Notes under the pieces: model-generated | Told to the model about the DNA's origin: nothing | Database searches by the model: none | Seen by the model: only the letters and a program-made list of their open reading frames with translations | Assembly (NCBI GenBank): GCA_963808455.1 | Contig: CAWEHT010000241.1 | Span: 1-6,914 of the forward strand | From: CAWEHT01 sp963808455 | GTDB taxonomy: Bacteria; Chloroflexota; Anaerolineae; CG2-30-64-16 | DNA length: 6,914 nt | Direction of reading: 5' to 3' | Part shown: one piece after another, positions 1-5,658 of the stretch | How positions within the stretch are numbered: the first letter of the stretch is position 1 | Layout of the letters: every line of letters starts with the position of its first letter | Program-made: the position numbers and the translations under genes

Positions 1-107
1 CGCTCGTGTCCACCCTCGCACGTGTGCTTGCGTTCGGGGACGGCAAGAGAGGCCGCTTCCAATGTGGCACGCGCCCTGGTAGTGCCCCTGGGATTTCTGG
101 ATATTCC
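1..107. other. Left-edge stretch with no assignable gene
   Basis: This is the sequence downstream of the MttB-family TAA stop. There is no ATG on the minus strand within it, no Shine-Dalgarno-like site paired with a credible GTG or TTG start, and no hairpin followed by a T-run. A further operon gene, such as a corrinoid protein, could begin beyond the window edge but nothing here shows it. Confidence 0.5.
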
Positions 108-208
108 TTAGGCGACGGGCACCAACTCCCGCCGTGCCTCGGCCATGATGGCGTCCAGTTGCTGCAGCGTGGCATCAGGAAGCGGTTCTACGCGGTGCGA
201 GGCAAGCG

Positions 209-289
209 ATCTCTGGCACGGGCGCTCGCGCGGTCCAGGATGCCGGCCCGCCCGCTCGCCTTGGGCGCGCCACGCTTGCCGGAGGCTGG
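209..289 (-). other. Frameshift zone 2 at the 3' end of the MttB-family gene
   Basis: The main frame runs through HTVHHMRQGAIWMP (to about 287) and stops at TAG 188, but the typical family C-terminus SLASHRVEPLPD lies in the frame one base off from 209 onward. The net change is one missing base. Two models fit: a single deletion somewhere in 209-289, or a deletion near 288, an insertion near 245 and a deletion near 210. The second model is attractive because it yields SLRQAWRAQGERAG (287-246), then GILDRASARAR (244-212), then SLASHRVEPLPD, each resembling the family in order. Confidence 0.7.
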
Positions 290-1297
290 CATCCAGATAG
301 CTCCTTGGCGCATGTGGTGCACCGTGTGAAGCTCACTGAGAAAGGAGCCATGCGCCGGGATGACATCTTTCATCAGGTCGAAAGCGAGCGTATCCTCGCT
401 GACTTCGCATCCCCGGGTGATATGCCTGATGACGCCGATGAGCTCGTCATCGATCACAGCGGCCTGCAGGCTGGCAGCCAGGTTGTTTTCCAGCACGCCG
501 ACGCCCGATAGGAGATCGCCGCCGGCCAGCGCCGGCACGAAGGCGTTGGCGAAGCGCTCGTAAGCAAACTGGGGATCCAGCCGGGCTGGCGTCGAGGCGA
601 ACCCGTACGCATCGCAGGCCAGGCCGTGCCGGTGGGCAAGCTGGGTTGCGCCCGCTGCCGTCATCCCCACCTCGGGACTGCCCCAGATCGACACGGCCGA
701 ACGCAAGTCGATGCCGTTGATGCGCGAGCAATATCCAACGGGCGCGCCAGGCCGGGTGGCGGCTACGACGACGAAGCTTGCCAGCACCTCAGCATGCTGG
801 AGTGCCAACGTGCCGGCCATGGTGATGGGCCCAGTTGCGCCCAACGAGGGGGCCGGCAATGATTGGAAGCCCGCTCCAGATTCGGCAACCGCCATGATCG
901 TCGCGGTCACCTGCTCTGTGAACGTCAAAGGGCTCACTGGTGAAACCATGATCGCGGACGTGGGCCGGGCCCGAAATGCTGCCTCGCCGCCGCAGCAAGC
1001 CGCTGCCATGGCCACCAGATAGCGCACATCCTCGGGCTTCTCGGCGGCCGCCAGGCCGACCGGCTTGCGGGTGTTGCGCAAGGTGGCGTCCACCGAGGCG
1101 ATGAGCATGAGCTCGGGTGCTACATCTTGCGCGCTGAGGATGGGGATCACGACATCCACATTGGGGAGCGCGTCCAGCAACCGTGTGGCATCGACCACAT
1201 CCTGCAAACGGCCCTCGCGCCGGACATCGCCGTCCAGATCGTAAATGAAAGGGACGCCTCCACCATTATGAAAATAGGAATTGCCGTTCCCAAGCTG

Positions 1298-1308
1298 CAG
1301 CGACGCGA
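1298..1308 (-). other. Frameshift point 1 in the MttB-family gene (one base missing)
   Basis: Upstream of here the family frame reads NVRRFDTIYSPDASR (codons ending at 1303). Downstream the family frame resumes with LQLGNGNSYF from the CTG codon at 1300-1298. The two frames differ by one missing base in the stretch TCGCGTCGCTGCAG. There is no slippery X_XXY_YYZ heptamer and no homopolymer longer than two bases, so programmed -1 frameshifting is unlikely. A deletion or a sequencing/assembly error explains it better. Confidence 0.85.
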
Positions 1309-1553
1309 GGCATCGGGGCTGTAGATCGTATCGAAACGGCGCACGTTCTTGAGCGCCCACTCCACCACATCGCGTGGGATCAGGACACGCCCACCCGCCA
1401 TCGTGCAGCCGAGCCCATGCAACCGTTCCGCTGCCCCCGCATGGTGCAACGCAATGCCCACCTCGGCCAACAGCCGGAAGGCCGTATCCTCGATCTGCTG
1501 CAACCCTTCTTCCGACAAGAATTCCAGGTGCCAGGCGTCTGCCATAAAAGATT

Positions 1554-1559
1554 CTCCCT
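1554..1559 (-). promoter_or_regulatory. Ribosome binding site of the MttB-family gene
   Basis: AGGGAG with 8 nt to ATG 1545. It supports this start rather than the longer open frame that reaches 1714 in the other reading frame and overlaps the ATPase gene. Confidence 0.75.
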
Positions 1560-1567
1560 ACAGTGAT

Positions 1568-1588
1568 GGGGCGGCTCGCTGCCACCCC
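1568..1588 (-). other. Intercistronic hairpin between ATPase and MttB-family genes
   Basis: In the transcript GGGGUGGC (1588-1581) pairs with GCCGCCCC (1575-1568) over 8 bp with one G-U wobble around the loop AGCGA. It begins at the last base of the ATPase TAG stop codon. The bases after it (ATCACTG) have no T-run, so full termination is not expected; message processing, stability or partial read-through control are possible. Confidence 0.5.
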
Positions 1589-3738
1589 TAAGCGTCGTAG
1601 CCCAAAGGAAAGTGACATGCGGCGACATGCCCGGCCCCGCCGCCCGGGCTCAGCGCCGGGAGCTGCGCGGAGCAGCGTTCCTGCGCACACCAGCAGCGCG
1701 GGTGGAAAGCACATCCCGAAGGGGGGTGGCGCGGGCTGGGGATCTCGCCCGTCAAGATCACGCGGCGGTTATCGTCGCGCTGCCTCGGGTCAGGCAGTGC
1801 GATCGCCGATAGGAGCGCTTTCGTGTATGGATGTTGCGGGTGGTCGAAAAGTTCGTCCGTGGCGCCCATCTCGACGATCCGGCCCAGGTACATGACGGCC
1901 ACACGATCCGCAATGAAGCTGATGATGTTCAGGTTGTGCGTAATGACCAGGTACGATAGGTTGAGCCTTTCTCGCAGGTCCTTCAGTAAGTTGAGCACGC
2001 CGGCTGCCACGGAGACATCCAGCCCTGCCGTCGGCTCGTCGGCGACCAGCAAGTCCGGGTTGAGAGCCAGAGCCCACGCGATCCCCACGCGGCGCGCCTG
2101 GCCACCAGAAAGCTGATGCGGGTACTTGGCAGCCTGCTCCGACGACAGCCCCACCATCGCCAGCAGTTCATCCACCTTGACTTTTTCATCGACCGGGACC
2201 CTATGGATGCGGTACGGCTCCATGAGGATGCTGGAGACCCTCATGCGCGGGCTCAGGCTGGCGCACGGGTCCTGGAAGATCATCTGCATGCGCTCGCGCA
2301 GGGGGCGGAGCGCGGATTGCCTCATACGAGTGATATCGCGCTCGTCGACGCGGATCTCGCCGCCGGTTGGATCTTGCAAGCGAAGGATGGTCCGGCCCAG
2401 CGTCGTCTTGCCGGACCCGGACTCGCCGACCAGAGCCAGCGTCTCGCCGCGCCGGATGAGCAAGTCCACATCGTCAACAGCGCGCACTGTCTCGCCCCGC
2501 ACCCTGAAGATCTCGCCCAACAGCCCTACGCGGTCCGCAAAATACGTCTGCAGCCCTTTTGTCTCGACCACGGCTTTGTCAGAAAGCCCGGCGCGCTCCG
2601 TTTTCGGAGCAGGAGCCGGCGTTGCCGGGCGAGGAGCCGGGCCCGTTTCCTGTACCTTAGGGCCCGTTGCCTCGGAGGCCGCCCATGCGGGCTGCAGGTT
2701 ATGGCACAGCACGACCTGGCTGCCCTGCCGCAGGTACGGCGGCTCGCAGTCGCGACAGCGCTCCCCGGCGCTGTCGCAGCGGGGGGCGAACTTGCAGCCG
2801 GGCGGCAGCTCGCTCAGGCTGGGGACGCGCCCGGGGATGGTCACGAGGCGCTCGCTCCTGTAAAAGCGTGAAGGATGGGAGCGCAGCAGCGCCCGCGTGT
2901 AAGGGTGCTGAGGCGTCTCGAACACGCTGAAGATGTCGCCCGCCTCGACGACGTTGCCGGCATACATCACGATCACGCGGTCACACAACTGCGCGACCAC
3001 GCCCAGGTCATGGGTTATGTAGACGATCGATGTGCTGAACTCGCTGCGCAGGCCGCGGATCAGGTTGACGATCTGCGCTTCGAGCGTGACGTCCAGTGCC
3101 GAGGTGGGCTCATCAGCCACGAGCAAGGCCGGGTGCGACATCAGGGCGATGCCCACCATGATCCTCTGGCGCATGCCGCCCGAGAACTGGTGCGGGTACT
3201 GCCTGAGCCGGCGTGCGGCATCAGGGATGCCGACCCGGTCCAGGATCTGAATGGCCTGCTGGCGCAGGCCAGCGTGATTGCCGCCCGGGTGATGCGCCCG
3301 CAGGGCATCCAGCATCTGTGTCTCGATGGTAAAGTATGGATTCAGGCTGGTCATCGGGTCCTGAAAGATCATAGAGATCTGCTTGCCCCGCAGCTGGCGC
3401 ATACTCTCTTCGTCGAGCGAGCGCAGGTCTTGGCCCTGGAAGATGAGCTGGCCATGGCTGATCTCGCCGTTGGGCGGCAGCAGGCGCAGCAGGGCCGTGG
3501 CCACAGTGCTCTTGCCACAGCCTGACTCGCCCACGATGCCCACGATCTCGCCGGGCGCGACGTCAAAGCTGACGTTGCGCAGGGCGGTCAGGATGCCCTC
3601 GCGGGTGTGGTACTTGATCTCAAGGTCTTTGACCTGCAAGACGGGCGCCCTCTCGACGGACGCATCGCCGCCCTTCGCCGCGCCCGAGGCCAGTCCTGAA
3701 CGAAGCGAAGCAACAGGCTCCTCTGGAGCGGGTGCCAT
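1588..3738 (-). CDS. Fused dipeptide ABC transporter ATPase, DppD-DppF in one chain
   Basis: Energising subunit of the importer, 716 aa, about twice the size of a single DppD or DppF. Half 1 (about 31-350) has Walker A GESGCGKST (70-78), Q-loop Gln126 in IFQDP, signature FSGGMRQRI (185-193), Walker B ALLVADEP (204-211) and H-loop His243. Half 2 (about 386-716) has Walker A GESGSGKTT (438-446), Q-loop Gln489, signature LSGGQARRV (543-551), Walker B LLVADEP (563-569) and H-loop His601, in ITHN rather than the usual THD. All catalytic motifs are intact in both halves, so both ATP sites look functional. Each half ends in the oligo_HPY-type region with cysteines at 315, 321, 328, 331, 345 and at 676, 682, 684, 689, 708, resembling the [4Fe-4S] motif of DppD/OppD proteins. 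A Pro/Ala-rich linker (about 358-385) joins the halves. ATG 3738 is chosen because AAGGAGGG (3743-3750) precedes it and it overlaps the DppC stop as TGATG. It ends in TAG. Confidence 0.95.
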   Translation of the reverse strand: MAPAPEEPVASLRSGLASGAAKGGDASVERAPVLQVKDLEIKYHTREGILTALRNVSFDVAPGEIVGIVGESGCGKSTVATALLRLLPPNGEISHGQLIFQGQDLRSLDEESMRQLRGKQISMIFQDPMTSLNPYFTIETQMLDALRAHHPGGNHAGLRQQAIQILDRVGIPDAARRLRQYPHQFSGGMRQRIMVGIALMSHPALLVADEPTSALDVTLEAQIVNLIRGLRSEFSTSIVYITHDLGVVAQLCDRVIVMYAGNVVEAGDIFSVFETPQHPYTRALLRSHPSRFYRSERLVTIPGRVPSLSELPPGCKFAPRCDSAGERCRDCEPPYLRQGSQVVLCHNLQPAWAASEATGPKVQETGPAPRPATPAPAPKTERAGLSDKAVVETKGLQTYFADRVGLLGEIFRVRGETVRAVDDVDLLIRRGETLALVGESGSGKTTLGRTILRLQDPTGGEIRVDERDITRMRQSALRPLRERMQMIFQDPCASLSPRMRVSSILMEPYRIHRVPVDEKVKVDELLAMVGLSSEQAAKYPHQLSGGQARRVGIAWALALNPDLLVADEPTAGLDVSVAAGVLNLLKDLRERLNLSYLVITHNLNIISFIADRVAVMYLGRIVEMGATDELFDHPQHPYTKALLSAIALPDPRQRDDNRRVILTGEIPSPRHPPSGCAFHPRCWCAQERCSAQLPALSPGGGAGHVAACHFPLGYDA

Positions 3739-4628
3739 CAGGCCCTCCTTGTGCCGGCCAGCCGGGGATCGAGCACGTCGCGCAGCGTCTCGGCAAAAAG
3801 GGTGAACCCAAGCGTGGTGATGCCCAGGGCCAGGCCGGCCCAGATGATGGGCCAAGACGACTGGCGCACATAGTTGAAACCATCCGAGAGGATGGCACCC
3901 CAGGATGGCGTCGGTGGGCGCACGCCCAGGCCCAGGAAGGAAAGGCCGGCCTCGAAAGTGATCACCACCGGCAGGTCCATGGCTCCCAGGATCAACAAGG
4001 GTGCCAGGATGTTGGGCAGGATGTGCCCCAGCAGGATGCGGGTGTTCGTGGCGCCCAGCGAGCGCTCCGCCTCCACGTACAGGTCTTGCTTCCTGGACAT
4101 GACCTGAGCGCGCGTGACCCGGGCATAAGCGGGGACCCAGGCCAGGCCGATGACGAGGATCTCATTGCGCAGCGAAGGCCCCAACAAGGCCAGGATGGCC
4201 AGCGCCAGCACCACCGCCGGAAAAGCCTGGATCGAGTCCACCACCACGACGACGACGTCGTCGATGAAGCCGCCGGCATACCCGCCGAGCAGCCCCAGCA
4301 GGATTCCACCCACCAGGGAAATGGACACGGCGGGGACCGCCGTGCCGAGCGCGATCGGCGCGCCGCCGATCAGACGCGACAACAGGTCGCGGCCCAATTG
4401 ATCCGTCCCCAGCAGATGGGCACGCGTCGGTCCCTGCAACATGTTGTTGACGTCGTAGGCCGCAATGTCGTAGGGTTCCAGGATGGGCGAGAAGATCACC
4501 ACGAAGAGGAAGACCGACACGATCAAAAACCCCAGGGCGCCGAGCGGCTGCTCGAGCACTTCGCCCAACACGGGGATCCTGGCGGTTGCGCGTTGCCAGC
4601 GGCTCGTTGGCCGCATCACGAATTCCAT
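3738..4628 (-). CDS. dppC: ABC transporter permease, DppC/OppC-like
   Basis: Second membrane subunit of the importer, 296 aa. An OppC_N-type N-terminal helix (about 31-49) is followed by the BPD_transp_1 domain. The family signature HLLGTDQLGRDLLSRLIGGA lies at 71-90, the EAA coupling loop at about 184-205 (YVEAERSLGATNTRILLGHI), and the conserved FLGLGVRPPTPSWGAIL at 231-247. Membrane segments are predicted near 31-49, 94-118, 133-150, 156-170, 207-232 and 258-278. ATG 4628 is chosen because it follows the DppB stop by one base and has GAGG (4634-4637) 5 nt upstream; ATG 4616 (Met5) is a possible alternative. Longer upstream extension would run deep into DppB in another frame and does not resemble the family. 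Residues 125-130 are six valines encoded by a GTC/GTG-like run inside a membrane segment. Its TGA stop shares a base with the ATG of the ATPase gene. Confidence 0.94.
   Translation of the reverse strand: MEFVMRPTSRWQRATARIPVLGEVLEQPLGALGFLIVSVFLFVVIFSPILEPYDIAAYDVNNMLQGPTRAHLLGTDQLGRDLLSRLIGGAPIALGTAVPAVSISLVGGILLGLLGGYAGGFIDDVVVVVVDSIQAFPAVVLALAILALLGPSLRNEILVIGLAWVPAYARVTRAQVMSRKQDLYVEAERSLGATNTRILLGHILPNILAPLLILGAMDLPVVITFEAGLSFLGLGVRPPTPSWGAILSDGFNYVRQSSWPIIWAGLALGITTLGFTLFAETLRDVLDPRLAGTRRA
3743..3750 (-). promoter_or_regulatory. Ribosome binding site of the fused ATPase gene, inside dppC
   Basis: AAGGAGGG, a near-perfect anti-16S match, lies within the last codons of the DppC-like gene, with its GGAGG core 5 nt before ATG 3738. 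Together with the TGATG stop/start overlap it implies translational coupling and fixes this start over the upstream in-frame ATG at 3855, which would add 39 residues of non-family sequence overlapping dppC. Confidence 0.85.
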
Positions 4629-4629
4629 A

Positions 4630-5583
4630 TCAGCCTCGCGCTTTGTCAAGCTGGATGCGAGGATCCAGGTAGGTGTAAGCGATGTCGGCAAGCAGGTTCG
4701 CCGCCACGAAGAGCACGGCCACCACGAACACGCCGGCACGCACGATCGGATAATTCCGGTCCCCAATGGCGCTGTAAATGAGCGTGCCCATGCCCGGACG
4801 GCTGAAGATAATCTCGACGAAGACCGCCCCGCCCATCAGGTTGCCGATGCCGACGCCCAGGACGGCCACGGTAGGGATCAACGCTCCTTTGAGCGCGTAT
4901 TTGTATTGAATCAAGCGCTTGCGTAGCCCCGTGGCCATCGCCGCCCGGATATAGGTCTCGCTGAGGATTTCCAGGACGCTGGCTCGCACGAGCCGGGCCA
5001 GATAACCGACCCATCCTGCTGCCAGCGAAACTGCCGGAAGGATCAGGTGCAGGATGTAATCGCCGGTGTTCCCCGTGTCGCCCACCCCCATGGCCGGCAG
5101 CACCCTCAGCTTCACGGCAAATATCAGAAGGAGAAACAGGCCAAGCACATAAGAAGGCAGGGTGATAAACGATATCGAGATGATGGCTGTGATCCGGTCG
5201 GCCCAGGAACCGGGGTGGGTCGCCGAGAAAACGCCCAAAGGGATGCCGAGCAGAGCGGCCAGCCCCAGGCTGGCCCAGGCCAGGATCAGCGTGTGGGGCA
5301 ATTCGCTGCCAATATAGCGGCCGATGGGCTGCCCGGAGAAGACATCGGTGCCGAAGCTGCCATGCAGCATGTTCCAGGCGAAGTGAGCGATTTGCACCGA
5401 GGCCGGCTTGTCCAGATCCATCTCGGAGCGGATCTTGGCAACCAGATCAGGGGTAGCGCGCGGCCCCAGCATCGTGCGTGCGGCATCTCCGGGCACCACG
5501 TGCACCAGCACCGCCAGAAAGATGGTGACCACCAGCAACACGAGGATGGTCATCAGAACGCGTTTCAGGAGATAGTTGATCAT
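4630..5583 (-). CDS. dppB: ABC transporter permease, DppB/OppB-like
   Basis: First membrane subunit of the peptide/nickel-type ABC importer (BPD_transp_1 domain), 317 aa, the usual DppB size. The ATG at 5583 is chosen over the upstream ATG at 5634 because GGAGGT (5592-5597) sits 8 nt before it and because MINYLLKRVL is the typical DppB N-terminus, a short basic segment leading into the first membrane helix. Predicted helices are at about residues 9-29, 98-120, 132-158, 178-196, 235-258 and 282-305. HVVPGDAARTMLG (28-40) is the conserved periplasmic block after helix 1. The EAA-type coupling loop that contacts the ATPase is at about 210-232 (ETYIRAAMATGL), and FSRPGMGTLIYSAI and YTYLDPRI are typical C-terminal family blocks. 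It ends with TGA, one base before the DppC start, so the two permeases are probably co-translated and form a heterodimer. The dppB symbol reflects family position only and the substrate is not proven. Confidence 0.94.
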   Translation of the reverse strand: MINYLLKRVLMTILVLLVVTIFLAVLVHVVPGDAARTMLGPRATPDLVAKIRSEMDLDKPASVQIAHFAWNMLHGSFGTDVFSGQPIGRYIGSELPHTLILAWASLGLAALLGIPLGVFSATHPGSWADRITAIISISFITLPSYVLGLFLLLIFAVKLRVLPAMGVGDTGNTGDYILHLILPAVSLAAGWVGYLARLVRASVLEILSETYIRAAMATGLRKRLIQYKYALKGALIPTVAVLGVGIGNLMGGAVFVEIIFSRPGMGTLIYSAIGDRNYPIVRAGVFVVAVLFVAANLLADIAYTYLDPRIQLDKARG

Positions 5584-5591
5584 CCGGCCTG

Positions 5592-5597
5592 ACCTCC
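5592..5597 (-). promoter_or_regulatory. Ribosome binding site of the DppB-like gene
   Basis: GGAGGT ends 8 nt before ATG 5583. It decides the start in favour of the ATG at 5583 over the upstream in-frame ATG at 5634. Confidence 0.8.
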
Positions 5598-5611
5598 GGC
5601 GCGATGCGCCA

Positions 5612-5642
5612 GGGCCGGGGCCCGCTGGCGCCACCCCGGCCC
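5612..5642 (-). other. Intercistronic hairpin between binding protein and DppB genes
   Basis: A perfect 9-bp GC stem (GGGCCGGGG at 5612-5620 with CCCCGGCCC at 5634-5642) encloses a 13-nt loop that itself holds the palindrome TGGCGCCA (5626-5633). No T-run follows on the transcribed strand, so it is not a classical intrinsic terminator. Placed 16 nt after the binding-protein stop and before the DppB ribosome site, it could protect the 3' end of the binding-protein message or cause partial attenuation, giving more binding protein than permease, as known for other importer operons. The role is inference. Confidence 0.6.
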
Positions 5643-5658
5643 GTGACGTTTCCGCTAG

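Larger units (their letters stand above)
108..1545 (-). pseudogene. MttB-superfamily (trimethylamine/betaine) methyltransferase, frameshifted
   Basis: Homologue of MttB-type corrinoid-dependent methyltransferases, which move a methyl group from a methylated amine to the cob(I)alamin of a partner corrinoid protein. The start ATG 1545 has AGGGAG (1554-1559) 8 nt upstream and opens MADAWHLEFLSEEGL, a normal family N-terminus. The frame is right to about 1300 (residue 81), then family sequence continues in another frame: LQLGNGNSYFHNGGG, VSPVSPLTF, GATGPITMAGTL, QHAEVLASF, AGGDLLSGVGVLENN and FLSELHTVHHMRQ. Near 210 it shifts again to SLASHRVEPLPD and TLQQLDAIMAEARRELVPVA, ending at TAA 110-108. 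The span is 1438 nt; restoring two bases gives exactly 480 codons. Without repair the main open piece ends at TAG 188. No in-frame TAG lies inside the catalytic region, so this is a homologue without pyrrolysine, like MtgB (glycine betaine), MtpB or MtcB rather than true MttB. It may be a real pseudogene or an intact gene with sequencing errors. The family call is firm, the substrate is unknown. Confidence 0.85.

Noticed and set aside
55..90. Possible terminator after the MttB-family gene (GGCAC...GTGCC)
   Set aside because: The stem is only about 5 bp with an 11-nt loop and no T-run follows on the transcribed strand.
188..190. In-frame TAG in the MttB-family gene as a pyrrolysine codon
   Set aside because: True MttB has its amber codon in the middle of the protein, near the active site. 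This TAG is near the 3' end, and the sequence after it in the same frame is not family-like, while the adjacent frame is. It is best explained as an out-of-frame stop created by the frameshift.
1546..1714. Upstream extension of the second MttB reading frame to ATG 1714
   Set aside because: The extension overlaps the end of the ATPase gene in another frame and is not MttB-like; the real N-terminus with a ribosome site is at 1545 in the adjacent frame.
2116..2871. Two overlapping plus-strand open frames of about 250 codons
   Set aside because: Both are antisense to the fused ATPase, whose motifs are unambiguous; neither resembles a known family.
4238..4269. Trinucleotide-like run (ACC/ACG/GTC) as a microsatellite
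   Set aside because: It encodes a poly-valine part of a membrane segment in the DppC-like protein and is short and imperfect; no sign of slippage.
3732..4781. Long open frame of about 349 codons on the plus strand
   Set aside because: It lies antisense to the DppC-like gene and parts of its neighbours, has low-complexity Gln/Arg/His-rich translation with no recognisable domain, and is the usual mirror effect of GC-rich coding DNA.
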